From Burkholderiales bacterium (GTDB lineage: Bacteria > Pseudomonadota > Gammaproteobacteria > Burkholderiales > Burkholderiaceae_D), in NCBI GenBank assembly GCA_016177875.1, contig JACOUL010000044.1, positions 23,921 to 87,920 of the forward strand: a DNA stretch of 64,000 nt, in the 5' to 3' direction. A program made the translations under genes and the position numbers. Below the pieces are notes generated by a model. The model was not told the DNA's origin. It did not search any database and saw only the letters and a program-made list of their open reading frames with translations. Below, in pieces: positions 43,474 through 52,816 of this stretch (positions are counted from its first letter, which is position 1; the number at the start of each line of letters is the position of its first letter).

Positions 43474-45732
43474 TCACTTCCCAAACAAGCCCTTCAACTG
43501 ATCTTTCAATTGATCGCGCACTTTGTCCTTTTGCTCGTCTAAGGATTTTTGGGCTTGGGATCGCACTTCTTCTTTTTTCTCTTGCAGCTTTTGCTTGGCG
43601 ACCTCGCTTACTAAACCTTGAAAATCGATGTGCCATGAAATCGCATTGAATGGTCCGCTAAGCCGCACCGGCACGGTTAATCCTTTCAATGCCTGCAGCT
43701 CCGGCCCGCCTTGTCCTTGCAGGGTCGAGACAACCGTTGCGCGTGCGAGGTAGTCGAGCCGTTCATTGCCCAAATCGATATCGCCGCTGCCGCCTACGCG
43801 CAAGAGCGGCGACTTCACGATCAAATCATCGTTATGCGCGACACCGTGACGAATGCGAAAGCTGCCGCTCATTTCGCTGAAATCTGTTTTCTCTGCGGTC
43901 GAAGAGGTGCCAGCTTGCGGGGCTTCGCCGCCGCGCAATTGACCGATGCGCGCCTTAGCGTTACGGATCGCTTGCGCTACGTTGACGCCGTACACTGCAC
44001 CGTCGCGCAATTCCAATCGTGCCGTGCCGTCGAGGCTCTTTTTGATTTGCACAAAGCCGCCGCCGCTGGCGGCGACATCCAAACTGATATTGCCGCGCCC
44101 TTCGATGGGATGCTTGCCGATGGCGTCTTGCAAGAGCTGTCCGACTTGGATGCCGGCGAGATTCTGGCGCAGCGTGATGCGTGGGGCCGCGGTGGTGGTT
44201 GCCGACACGGCGCCGCTGGCGCTGCCGCCATACAAATGTGCGGATAAGGGATCGAGCGTAAGCTTGCCGCCGCCGGAACGGATGGCGGCTTGCAGGTCGG
44301 TGAGTTTGATGTTGTTGAACTTGAGCGCGCCGATACGCAGCTCTCCTTCGGCTTGCACGTCGCGCCATGCCGACAGATCGATGGGCTTGGTTTCGGTTTG
44401 CTCGTCTTGTTTAGGGTTGTTAGCCTTGTCGCGGTAGCGATCGGCATCGATGCGGTCGATACCGATGTCGAAGCGGTACGCGGCAGGAGAAAACTTGTTT
44501 ATGCCGAGCTTCGCATCGAAGGCACTTTCGTCGAGCTTGCCTTTCCATGCCGATGAGATCACATGCTTCTTCAAATCGGCACTGGCACTACCGGTGGCTT
44601 GTAAATCGATGCCCATGCCGCCTTGCTTGCCGGAGAGCGTAAGCTTTAATTGCGGCGCGGCGAAGAGAAGTTTGTCGATGTCGCCGTTCAAAGTGCCCGC
44701 CAAGTTCGCTTTTGCGTCGAGCGCGCCGCGTTGAATCACAGCGTCCAAAACCATGGAAGGCACTTTGAACGTCTTTGGCGAACCCTCAAAGATGGGCACC
44801 GAGAGGTCGGCGTTAATGGTGCCGCCGGCCTCTTGCAATTTGAGTTGCGCGCGCAATTTGCCGCCGGTGACTTGGGTGTCGGTAATCGCCAAGCGCGGCG
44901 CGTCGAGTTTTACATCAATGACTTGCGCTTTGTGCCTGCCGCTCACTTCTAGCTTGATGTCTTTTAATGCCGCCCGCTTGTCCGCGGGCTGCACATCGAC
45001 GTCGCCGCCAAACTTCACGGTCGTATCGGCAAAGTCGAATAACTTGCCTTTGATATCGGCGTTGCTGTCTTTCAGGATGTAATGCTTCTTGTCGAGATCG
45101 ATTGTAAATGCGCTCTTCCACTGAATCTTTGCGTCGACCACGGGCTTGTCGGCTTTCGCGTCCGTCGTCAGCTTGAATTTGCTGGATACGCCGCCGGCGA
45201 TACGATCTGTTTCCAAGTCCATGTTCGAGAGTTCGACCGTGCGGCGTTCTTGACGATCATTGAACGTCAGGCGCGCATTGCTGATTGCAACGCCGTCGAT
45301 ATCGAACTTGACCGCACCGTCTGATGACTCGTCATGAGAGAGAAGGTCGTCGAAGTTGGTGCTGCCGTCGGCATTGCGCACGATGGTGGCGCGCAATCCA
45401 TCGATCTTGACGCGATCCACCACCAACTGTTTAGAGAAGAGCGGCAGCAAAGCAAGCGACACATTGGCGCGATTAACCGCTACAAATACTGTACCGCTAT
45501 TCCTTTCAGATAAAGACACATTGCCTAAATCCGCACCGAGCCTGGGAAAGAAGCTGAGCTTGATGTCGCCGGGAATGGCCAGAGTGCGCTGCTTTTTTTC
45601 TTGCACCAGCTTGATGATCAAGGGCTTGTAGTCATTGGGATTAAAGGTCGCGGCAAAGAAGGCGAAGGCCGCCAGCAAAAATGCGACGATCCCGCCGAAT
45701 GCAATGAGGAGAATGTTGAGTGTGCGTGGCAT
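43474..45732 (-). CDS. AsmA family protein
   Basis: The 752-aa protein has an N-terminal inner-membrane helix (LLIAFGGIVAFLLAAFAFFA) and then a long repetitive beta structure, with the AsmA start NPNDYKPLIIKLVQEKKQRTL (spanning 31-51). The C-terminal AsmA_2 domain lies at about 480-690 (GNISLDVAASGG). A charged helix ends the protein. AsmA-like proteins bridge inner and outer membranes and help phospholipid transport or outer-membrane protein assembly. It stands alone, divergent from the DUF805 gene. Confidence 0.88.
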   Translation of the reverse strand: MPRTLNILLIAFGGIVAFLLAAFAFFAATFNPNDYKPLIIKLVQEKKQRTLAIPGDIKLSFFPRLGADLGNVSLSERNSGTVFVAVNRANVSLALLPLFSKQLVVDRVKIDGLRATIVRNADGSTNFDDLLSHDESSDGAVKFDIDGVAISNARLTFNDRQERRTVELSNMDLETDRIAGGVSSKFKLTTDAKADKPVVDAKIQWKSAFTIDLDKKHYILKDSNADIKGKLFDFADTTVKFGGDVDVQPADKRAALKDIKLEVSGRHKAQVIDVKLDAPRLAITDTQVTGGKLRAQLKLQEAGGTINADLSVPIFEGSPKTFKVPSMVLDAVIQRGALDAKANLAGTLNGDIDKLLFAAPQLKLTLSGKQGGMGIDLQATGSASADLKKHVISSAWKGKLDESAFDAKLGINKFSPAAYRFDIGIDRIDADRYRDKANNPKQDEQTETKPIDLSAWRDVQAEGELRIGALKFNNIKLTDLQAAIRSGGGKLTLDPLSAHLYGGSASGAVSATTTAAPRITLRQNLAGIQVGQLLQDAIGKHPIEGRGNISLDVAASGGGFVQIKKSLDGTARLELRDGAVYGVNVAQAIRNAKARIGQLRGGEAPQAGTSSTAEKTDFSEMSGSFRIRHGVAHNDDLIVKSPLLRVGGSGDIDLGNERLDYLARATVVSTLQGQGGPELQALKGLTVPVRLSGPFNAISWHIDFQGLVSEVAKQKLQEKKEEVRSQAQKSLDEQKDKVRDQLKDQLKGLFGK

Positions 45733-45865
45733 AGGGCTCTCAATGAAATGCTGCGCTGCGCAATAAAAAACGTTTTATCCATCTTCAATATGCGCCTGGC
45801 AAATGCTATCGTTGCGACAACTTTTTTCTGCGTAAATTCCCTTCGCCTTCTTATTTTTTTCGATT

Positions 45866-46228
45866 ATGGAATTTCTGACCCATTACATCGCAAGATTCGG
45901 CCGCATTTCGCGCGGCACTTGGCTGTATCGCCTGATCGCGCTCGGCTTGCTATGCACGGCCTTCGGCATGCTGGCCGAATCCCTATTGGGCGAGATCGGT
46001 GCCGCCGTCTTTGCCGCCTTATTCATTTGGTGTGCGGGGGCGATGTCGATTCAAAGGCTGCACGATACCGGCCGCTCGGGCTGGGCCTTGCTCGCGCTGC
46101 TGGTCCCCGTCCTCGGGCCGCTGTGGCTACTGGTGCAGCTCTTGCGGCGCGGCGGCGAGGGAGACAATCGTTTCGGCGCCGATCCGATGCTGCGCATGGA
46201 TTACCTGCAAGTCGATATTTCCAAATAA
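45866..46228 (+). CDS. DUF805 membrane protein
   Basis: The 120-aa protein has three predicted membrane helices, and FGRISRGTWLYRL and IQRLHDTGRSGWALL are the DUF805 hallmarks. It stands 12 bases before the oxidase-methyltransferase fusion gene and likely begins that operon. The family's function is unknown. Confidence 0.82.
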   Translation: MEFLTHYIARFGRISRGTWLYRLIALGLLCTAFGMLAESLLGEIGAAVFAALFIWCAGAMSIQRLHDTGRSGWALLALLVPVLGPLWLLVQLLRRGGEGDNRFGADPMLRMDYLQVDISK

Positions 46229-46240
46229 GGCGCGCCGACC

Positions 46241-48454
46241 ATGCCAACCGTCAATGACGTCACGCAACTCAATCGCATCGATGTATTCGCCATCGCGACC
46301 CCGCGTTCGACCGAAGAATTACAGCATGCGCTGACATCTTCTTCGCTGCCGATTTCCATCGGCGGCGGTCATTTCAGTATGGGCGGCCATACCGCCAGCC
46401 CGGGCAGCTTGCATCTCGATTTGCGCAAAATGAATGCGGTGCTGGCCTTCGATCCGCAAAGAAAACTCCTTCGCGTGCAAGCCGGTATCCGCTGGTGCGA
46501 TATTCAAGGCTTCGTCGATCCGCATGGCTTGGCGGTGAAGATCATGCAAACCTATGCCAACTTCACCGTGGGCGGCGCTTTATCCGTGAACGCGCATGGC
46601 CGCTACATGGGTTTGGGGCCGGTGGTATTGTCGGTACGCGCGATCACTCTCGTGCTTGCCAATGGCGACATCAAACATGCATCGCCGCATGATAATGCCG
46701 AATTGTTTTATGCAGCGATCGGCGGCTACGGCGCCATCGGCATCATCGCCGAAGTGGAGCTCGATCTGGTCGACAATGTCCGCGTCGAGCGTACCCATGT
46801 GAAGATGAAAACCGAACATTATTTGTCCTGGTTCGACGCCAATATACGCGGGCGCGAGGAGGCAATTTTTCACAACGCCGATTTGTATCCGCCGCATTAC
46901 ATGCGCTCGCGCGCGGTGACGTGGATGAAGACGGATAAGCCGGCGACTACCAAGCATCGCTTGCAGCCTTTGCGCCGTCTCTATCCGCTCGAAAAATATT
47001 TTTTATGGGCGGTGTCGGAAACGCCTTTCGGCAAATCGCGGCGCGAGTTTTTGATCGACCCTTTGCTTTACCTTTTCAAGAAAGTCCATTGGCGCAATTA
47101 CGAAGCAGGCTACGACACCGCCGAACTGGAACCGATCGGCCGCACGCAACGCACCTATGTGCTGCAAGAATATTTTGTCCCGCACGACCGCTTGATGGAA
47201 TTCGTGCCCAAGATGGCGGACATTCTCGCCAAGCACAATGTCAATGCCATCAATATTTCGATTCGCCATGCATCGAGCGATCCCGGCACGATATTGGCAT
47301 GGGCACGCGGCGAAACCTTTGCTTTCGTGCTGTATTACAAACAGCGCACGCGTTTTTCTGCGAAGGAGCGCGTGGGCGTGTGGACGCGCGAATTGATCGA
47401 TGCCGTGATCGCTTGCGGCGGCACCTATTACTTGCCTTACCAATTGCATGCGACGCCTGAACAATTTCACCGCGCTTATCCGCGCGCCAAGGAATTGTTC
47501 GCCTTAAAGCAAAAGCTCGACCCTGATTACCGCCTGCGCGGTGCCCTGTGGGACAAATACTATATGCCGACCATCGCCCATGCCGCCGAGAAGCCTGTGC
47601 CCGCATCGCTATTTCATGCGGTGTATGGCGACCACAATGCAGCCGACCGCTTCTATACTTTCTTGCAGAATATTTTTCATCTGTATCCGGAGCATCGCTT
47701 TCATGCATTGATCAAGGAAGCGACCAACCAAAACGAACGCGACGAAGCGATCTATCGCACCATCCAGGCAAGACTGCCGGAAATCACGCCGCCTTTGTCG
47801 CTGTTGCGCTACGCCTTGCCTTCCTTGTCGGTGCAAAAAAAGGAGATCGGTGAACAAACGGCGCGATTGTTGGGTGCGGACACGCCGATCAAGGATTATG
47901 TGGAAATCGGCTCCACCGGCCGCTATGTGCGCGCCTTGAAAAAACATTTGAACTTAAGCGGCTCGGTGACTCTGGTGCACGATAAGGCGCCCACCAATTC
48001 GCCCGTGGATATCGTCGAACGCGGACAGCTTGGTTCCATCGGTGCGTTTGCGCCGCTGAACGACTATGCCCCGATCGCGCTGCCGCCCAATAGCGCGGAC
48101 CTGGTGTCGTGCTTCATCGGCTTGCATCATATGGCGCCGGCCAAACTGCCGCCTTTCCTGGAATCGATTGCGCGCATCGTGCGCCCCGGCGGTTATTTCG
48201 TCGTGCGCGACCATGACGTGAAGACGCCGGAAATGGATGCATTCGTCAGCCTAGCGCATTGCGTATTCAATGCAGGCTTGGGCGAAAGCTGGGCAACCAA
48301 CGCCGCCGAACTACGCCACTTCGCCAGCGTCGATACTTGGATCGCGCGGATCGAAGCGGTGGGCTTTAAGCACACCGGCGAGCGCATCGTGCAAGACGGC
48401 GATCCATCCGACAATGTGCTGATGGCCTTCAAGCGTACGGCGGCGACGGTATGA
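46241..48454 (+). CDS. FAD-linked oxidase fused to a SAM-methyltransferase-like domain
   Basis: The 737-aa protein joins a PCMH/FAD_binding_4 oxidase to a C-terminal domain. Residues 1-470 carry the FAD loop ISIGGGHFSMGGH, TVGGALSVNAHGRYMGLGP, and an oxidase end with FALKQKLDPDYRLRG. Residues about 515-737 look like a class I methyltransferase: IALPPNSADLVSCFIGLHH is the post-motif strand and LPPFLESIARIVRPGGYFV the typical motif. The SAM loop is altered (VEIGSTGRYVRA in place of GxGxG). An oxidase and a methyltransferase in one chain suggest two steps on one substrate. Confidence 0.82.
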   Translation: MPTVNDVTQLNRIDVFAIATPRSTEELQHALTSSSLPISIGGGHFSMGGHTASPGSLHLDLRKMNAVLAFDPQRKLLRVQAGIRWCDIQGFVDPHGLAVKIMQTYANFTVGGALSVNAHGRYMGLGPVVLSVRAITLVLANGDIKHASPHDNAELFYAAIGGYGAIGIIAEVELDLVDNVRVERTHVKMKTEHYLSWFDANIRGREEAIFHNADLYPPHYMRSRAVTWMKTDKPATTKHRLQPLRRLYPLEKYFLWAVSETPFGKSRREFLIDPLLYLFKKVHWRNYEAGYDTAELEPIGRTQRTYVLQEYFVPHDRLMEFVPKMADILAKHNVNAINISIRHASSDPGTILAWARGETFAFVLYYKQRTRFSAKERVGVWTRELIDAVIACGGTYYLPYQLHATPEQFHRAYPRAKELFALKQKLDPDYRLRGALWDKYYMPTIAHAAEKPVPASLFHAVYGDHNAADRFYTFLQNIFHLYPEHRFHALIKEATNQNERDEAIYRTIQARLPEITPPLSLLRYALPSLSVQKKEIGEQTARLLGADTPIKDYVEIGSTGRYVRALKKHLNLSGSVTLVHDKAPTNSPVDIVERGQLGSIGAFAPLNDYAPIALPPNSADLVSCFIGLHHMAPAKLPPFLESIARIVRPGGYFVVRDHDVKTPEMDAFVSLAHCVFNAGLGESWATNAAELRHFASVDTWIARIEAVGFKHTGERIVQDGDPSDNVLMAFKRTAATV

Positions 48455-49485
48455 AAATACGCGCCTTAAATACTTTGGCTGCCTTGGTGTTCAGCATCGC
48501 CGGGTGCGCCGCATTTGCCGCCGAGAGTCCGGTGGCGCCGGATCAGCGGCGCGCCGTCGAACAGACCTTTCTAACATACCCGGAATGGTTCCTGGTGCAT
48601 AGTCCCGCCGAGTACGCAAATTACGTCGTCAGCCATCCTGCGCATGGCTTTCCCTTCATCGGACACAGCGGCCAAATTTGGTCGAGCTACGGTGCCGTCA
48701 CACGCGAACAAATCCGTGCGAAGTATCCGCCCAACATCGGCTACCACGTCATGATTTGCGTGATCGCGACCAGCACGACAGTGGAGTATGCGCTGCGCTG
48801 GGCATATGAAAATACGATAGGGCGCGTGAGCTGGGCTACGGCAAGTGCCTTGACGCATGAAGACCGCTACGGCGCCGCAGTAGCGCAAGACTACGTGGAT
48901 TTCATACGGCGCGATCCATGGTATCTGTATAACTTCGCCGCAAAACTAAAGGGCCTGTGGACTACGACGCCGGCATTCGGCAAAGACATGATTCGTAAGT
49001 GGGAACGGCGCTATGCGCTCACGACTGAGTACGCGATCAAAGCGGTTTATGGCAAGCTGATCGAATGGGCGACCCACGCCGCCTACGAAGAAGCCTTGAT
49101 GACGACCCGAGTAGTGGCTGACCGCATGCCAGAGAAATTGCCGGACGGGCTGGACATTAAAGTAGTCAAGAAATTGGACGATGGCCGTGTCGTGCTCGAC
49201 TTGCCGCGCTATTACAAGTTCCGCGTTGCCGCCACTGATTTGGCGAATCGCGGCCTTAGCCTCACCGATATCGCCGGCAATACTTCCGTGATTTTGGTGA
49301 CAGTGTGGACCGATGGTGCGCTTTCTCACTCTTTCCTGCGGCATCGCGTCTTGTTCGAACAGCCTTTGCTCACCGTGCCGGGCCGTAAGCGCATCGCCTT
49401 GGTAATCCCCGTCGCAGAACTCTCGGATTTCCTGCGCACCGCGGAACGGCAAAGCCTAACGGTGGAGCACGTCTACGACTATTGA
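48451..49485 (+). CDS. Hypothetical exported protein
   Basis: The 344-aa protein has a signal peptide; SIAGC could be a lipobox, or cleavage may occur at AFAAE. The mature part is rich in aromatic residues (YPEWFLVHSPAEYANYV, WYLYNFAAKLKGLW) with no recognised family. Its ATG overlaps the fusion gene's stop by four bases, and the next gene starts two bases after its stop, so it is firmly within the operon. It may act with the oxidase-methyltransferase. Confidence 0.7.
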   Translation: MKIRALNTLAALVFSIAGCAAFAAESPVAPDQRRAVEQTFLTYPEWFLVHSPAEYANYVVSHPAHGFPFIGHSGQIWSSYGAVTREQIRAKYPPNIGYHVMICVIATSTTVEYALRWAYENTIGRVSWATASALTHEDRYGAAVAQDYVDFIRRDPWYLYNFAAKLKGLWTTTPAFGKDMIRKWERRYALTTEYAIKAVYGKLIEWATHAAYEEALMTTRVVADRMPEKLPDGLDIKVVKKLDDGRVVLDLPRYYKFRVAATDLANRGLSLTDIAGNTSVILVTVWTDGALSHSFLRHRVLFEQPLLTVPGRKRIALVIPVAELSDFLRTAERQSLTVEHVYDY

Positions 49486-49487
49486 CG

Positions 49488-50492
49488 ATGCGCGCGATAA
49501 AATTTTTCAAACGATGTTTGCGCGCATTAACGCTGCTGATTCTTATGGTCTCGTCGGTGGCGGCGATTGCCATTGCTTTCACATGGCAGCAAGCCAAGAC
49601 GCGCCAGATTCAAGACCGCGTAAGCGCCGCTCCGCGCACCGGCACATATGTCGCCGCCGACGATGCGCATATCTTTGTTCAACGTTTAGGCGACCCCGGC
49701 GCGCCTGCCATGGTATTCATTCACGGCACCGGCTCATGGAGCGAAACCTGGCGGCGCTCGATGGAAACCGCGGTCAAGCAAGGCTATTACGCCGTAGCGC
49801 TCGATTTGCCGCCGTTCGGTTATTCGATACCGCCGGCGAACGGCATCTACACGAAACCGCGGCAAGCCGCGCGTTTGTTGGCTGCGCTGGATAGTTTGGG
49901 TATTCGACAAGCGACTTGGGTAGCGCATTCGTTCGGCGCCGCGCCTGTGATGGAAGCATTGATGATAGACCCGAGGCGCGCACGCGCCGTCGTATTGGTC
50001 GATGCGGCGCTGGGATTGGAAAGCGCGCAAACGGATGGCAGCGACAATCGTGTGCAAAGACTGCTGCGCCAGCGCTGGATCGCCGAAGCGATTAGCGCGA
50101 CTTTTTTAACCAATCCGGCGTTTTCGCAAAAACTGCTGGAAAGCTTCATCACCGAAAAAGAGAAAGCCGCCTACGAATGGGTCGAGCTGTACCAGCAGCC
50201 ATTAAACTTGTCCGACTCCTATCAGCACATTGCATTGTGGCTGCCTGAACTGGTGGGTGATCGCGGACAACATCGAAGCGACCATGTTGCCAATTATGCC
50301 GGCCTGCCTTTTCCGCTTACGTTGATTTGGGGTGAGACCGACAGCGTCACGCCGCTTTCTCAAGCGCAGCACTTGCAAAGCTTGATGCCGAATGCGCAGC
50401 TTGTCGTGATTCCCAAGGCCGGTCATATTCCGCAAATTGAAGAGACTGCGAAATTTCAAGAAGCGCTCGCCGCGGCAATCCGGCAGGAATAA
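49488..50492 (+). CDS. Membrane-anchored alpha/beta hydrolase
   Basis: The 334-aa protein has an N-terminal membrane helix (ALTLLILMVSSVAAIAIAFTW), then a hydrolase fold with FIHGTGSWSETW, nucleophile Ser in VAHSFGAA, acid in GETDSVTP and His in KAGHIPQIEE. The ATG at 49488 follows the preceding stop by two bases; a TTG at 49482 is less likely. It is the last gene of the four-gene cluster that starts with DUF805. The active site should face the periplasm. Confidence 0.85.
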   Translation: MRAIKFFKRCLRALTLLILMVSSVAAIAIAFTWQQAKTRQIQDRVSAAPRTGTYVAADDAHIFVQRLGDPGAPAMVFIHGTGSWSETWRRSMETAVKQGYYAVALDLPPFGYSIPPANGIYTKPRQAARLLAALDSLGIRQATWVAHSFGAAPVMEALMIDPRRARAVVLVDAALGLESAQTDGSDNRVQRLLRQRWIAEAISATFLTNPAFSQKLLESFITEKEKAAYEWVELYQQPLNLSDSYQHIALWLPELVGDRGQHRSDHVANYAGLPFPLTLIWGETDSVTPLSQAQHLQSLMPNAQLVVIPKAGHIPQIEETAKFQEALAAAIRQE

Positions 50493-50497
50493 AAAAC

Positions 50498-50599
50498 AGG
50501 ACTTACGCCAAACCGTTCCAGCAAGACGCGACGACGACGACAGTACAAGTAGTACGGCTAGAAGCCGTAACACCGCTGGAGCGATTTTGCATAAGTCCT
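50498..50599. repeat. MITE-like element with 25-bp terminal inverted repeats
   Basis: The ends 50498-50522 and 50575-50599 are inverted copies (about 20 of 25 positions), both ending in AGGACTTA/TAAGTCCT. An inner palindrome ACGGCT-AGA-AGCCGT lies in the right half. The right 51 bases recur at 25357-25407 with four changes. The element carries no gene. Confidence 0.7.
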
Positions 50600-50679
50600 A
50601 AAAAAATCGCTTGCAAACAGCCTCCTTATTCAAGACAGCCATTTGCGAGCGATTGGGGGAACTCTCGCTTCTCTCCGAA

Positions 50680-51537
50680 TCAACCGACAATGACCGGCTC
50701 TTCCTCGCGCTTCGCAGCTTCCGCGCGCGCCGCTTTTGCGGCTTGCTGCTTGGCGCGCACTTGGGACGGCGGCAAACGGCGCAAAGTCTTCAGCGCAGGA
50801 ATATCGTGCAAGACGATCGCGCGCTGATCCACTGAAATCAATCCCACGTCATTGAAGGCCGATAGCGTGCGGCTCACCGTTTCGAGCGTGAGGCCCAGAT
50901 AGTTGCCGATTTCCTGGCGCGTCATGCGCAAATTAAATTGCTTGCCGGAGTAGCCCATGTCGGCGAAACGATCAGATAGCGAGACCAGAAAACGTGCCAC
51001 ACGTGCCTCTGCGGACAAGGAACCGAGCGTGCCGATCAATAGCTGTTCGCGTACCAGCTCACGGCTCAGGACGCCGTAAATGGCTGCTTCCAATTCTGCG
51101 TTGGTACGACCCACCGCAAGGAAAGACTTGAAAGGCACCAGAATGATTTCGCAATTGGAGAGCGCCACTGTCTCGGTGGAATACTGTTTGCCGTGTATGC
51201 CGTCCATGCCGAACAAGTCGCCCTTCATCGGAAAGCCGACCACTTGCTCGTTGCCGGATTCATCGATGATGACGGTCTTTAAGAAGCCCGAATAAACGAT
51301 GTACAGCATATCGAAGGGTTGGCCGATGGTATGCACACGCTGGCCCGATTTGAATTGCATGTGCTGGAATTGGTAATCGTCGCCGATGCCGCTCAACGCG
51401 GTTGGGATGCGCAGCAGATCGCACACCTCTTTCAGGTTGGACCATAACTTACCTTGACGCTGAGCAAGGCCCAAGCCACGGCTGGTGTTGCCCTGGGAAA
51501 GATTCGCTCGAATGTCGGAGTTGGAGGTATTCAGCAT
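50680..51537 (-). CDS. Crp/Fnr family regulator lacking the Fnr iron-sulfur cysteines
   Basis: The 285-aa protein has a cyclic-nucleotide-binding-type beta roll (about 55-170) and a helix-turn-helix (about 205-245) with LTLETVSRTLS. This has the Glu and Ser-Arg that read the TTGAT half-site in Fnr. The N-terminal region KLWSNLKEVCDLL aligns with the Fnr cysteine cluster but keeps only the last Cys, so a [4Fe-4S] cluster is unlikely. A Lys/Ala/Glu-rich tail follows. The signal sensed is unknown. Confidence 0.88.
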   Translation of the reverse strand: MLNTSNSDIRANLSQGNTSRGLGLAQRQGKLWSNLKEVCDLLRIPTALSGIGDDYQFQHMQFKSGQRVHTIGQPFDMLYIVYSGFLKTVIIDESGNEQVVGFPMKGDLFGMDGIHGKQYSTETVALSNCEIILVPFKSFLAVGRTNAELEAAIYGVLSRELVREQLLIGTLGSLSAEARVARFLVSLSDRFADMGYSGKQFNLRMTRQEIGNYLGLTLETVSRTLSAFNDVGLISVDQRAIVLHDIPALKTLRRLPPSQVRAKQQAAKAARAEAAKREEEPVIVG

Positions 51538-51563
51538 AAGGATTCCCGGTATGAAACAACAAG

Positions 51564-51648
51564 TTAATGGATTTTTTTAAAGTATTCCTTTGCTGCCTTT
51601 GCAGTGCAGCAAATCGATGGATTGAATTATGAAAACTTAATGGATTTG
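51564..51648. promoter_or_regulatory. Dyad and TTAATGGATTT repeats upstream of the Crp/Fnr gene
   Basis: TTTGCTGC (51589-51596) and GCAGCAAA (51606-51613) form an 8-bp dyad. TTAATGGATTT occurs near 51565 and 51638, and a related ATGGATT at 51617. The region lies 30-110 bases before the regulator gene and may hold operators. Confidence 0.35.
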
Positions 51649-51758
51649 CGGAAATCGGAGGATGGCTGAAAAGAGGCGTCGGAATCGGCAAGGGCACGTA
51701 AGGAAAATCCTACAAACGGCCTTGCTGCGATGCAATAAGAATGTCTTTTTGACCCTGC

Positions 51759-52058
51759 TCAATCTAAGGCGCGAAAGGCAACAATCGGCATTTCTCGCAG
51801 GGAGGAAGGCAGTAAGGCCGCCGTATCGGCGTCAACCCATTGACCCGGCGATGCAGCATCAGTGCGCACTCGCTTAATGACGAGATCATCCCTATCAGTT
51901 ATAGGGCTTTGCCCGAATGCGACTTCGTAAATGTGGCCAGGGAGGGGATGAAAGGAGAGATCGCTGATCCAGTCCGTGTGGCCCATGAACTCCGGATCGG
52001 CATGCAGCGCCGGACGTTCGATACCCAACTCAGTAAGAATGCCATGCAAGGTGCTCAT
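51759..52058 (-). CDS. Hypothetical small protein
   Basis: The 99-aa predicted protein (MSTLHGILTELG...) has a codon pattern resembling real genes and a mix of conserved-looking residues (HTDWISDLSFHPLPGHIYEV). No family or ribosome-binding site is recognised. It lies between two same-strand regulator genes, 62 bases after the CheY-like gene. It may be genuine, but evidence is limited. Confidence 0.45.
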   Translation of the reverse strand: MSTLHGILTELGIERPALHADPEFMGHTDWISDLSFHPLPGHIYEVAFGQSPITDRDDLVIKRVRTDAASPGQWVDADTAALLPSSLREMPIVAFRALD

Positions 52059-52120
52059 GGCCAATTAGAGTCGATCGCTCCGTCGAGGTTCAGCGCATGC
52101 AGAGCCTGTTATGAACTGCT

Positions 52121-52555
52121 TTAGGTGCCGGAGGACTCGCCGGTACCGCCGTCCTCCGAGGCCGAAGGCGAACCGGCTTTGTGCTTGCGAGCGATCTTGA
52201 GAATAGCGTTGCGAATAGTGTTTAAGACCGTGACGACCTTGAACGGCTTGACGATGAAGCCATGCACGCCGCGCTTGGCGTACGTTTCAATGGTGTTCGC
52301 CTCGAAATTGCCGGACACCATGAACACCATTGATTTCGGCAACGCATTGAGAACGGTATCCAGACGGCCTAGGCCTTCTTCATTTGCCTCACCGATATCA
52401 ATGCAGACGATTTGCGGCAGCAACTTAATCATGGAAGCGATCCCGGCCGTGGATGCATTCGAGTCGCCGACTACCTCATACCCGCCGTTCATCAACAGCG
52501 TAGTGAGCAAGTTGCGCGAAATGGCATTGCCGTCGATAACAACGACTTTAATCAT
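52121..52555 (-). CDS. CheY-like single-domain response regulator
   Basis: The 144-aa receiver has Asp9 at the acidic site, phospho-acceptor Asp53 in IVCIDIGEANEEG, Ser in VFMVSGNF and Lys in FIVKPF, followed by a short flexible Ser/Gly-rich tail. All active residues are present. No kinase gene adjoins it; orphan kinases lie at 53.7 and 60.5 kb. GGGGA precedes the ATG. Confidence 0.85.
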   Translation of the reverse strand: MIKVVVIDGNAISRNLLTTLLMNGGYEVVGDSNASTAGIASMIKLLPQIVCIDIGEANEEGLGRLDTVLNALPKSMVFMVSGNFEANTIETYAKRGVHGFIVKPFKVVTVLNTIRNAILKIARKHKAGSPSASEDGGTGESSGT

Positions 52556-52816
52556 GGAAAGATCCCCGAAGAACCTCCAAGGATTTTATATGAAGAAACC
52601 GGAAGGCTAGTAGCGTTTTCTTCTCGATAAAGGCAAAGAGTCCGGCTCACCTTCCACCAATAACAGCATCGCATTGCGCGCTTTTTTTGTTTTTCGCGCT
52701 GCATCTGCGAAATGTTTCCTTCTTCGCATTTGACGTTCTTCACATCTTTTATCGAAACCGATTGTCTTCCATGAAGTCTCATTCGGTTCGTAGATTGTTT
52801 TTCAAGGAGAATGAAT

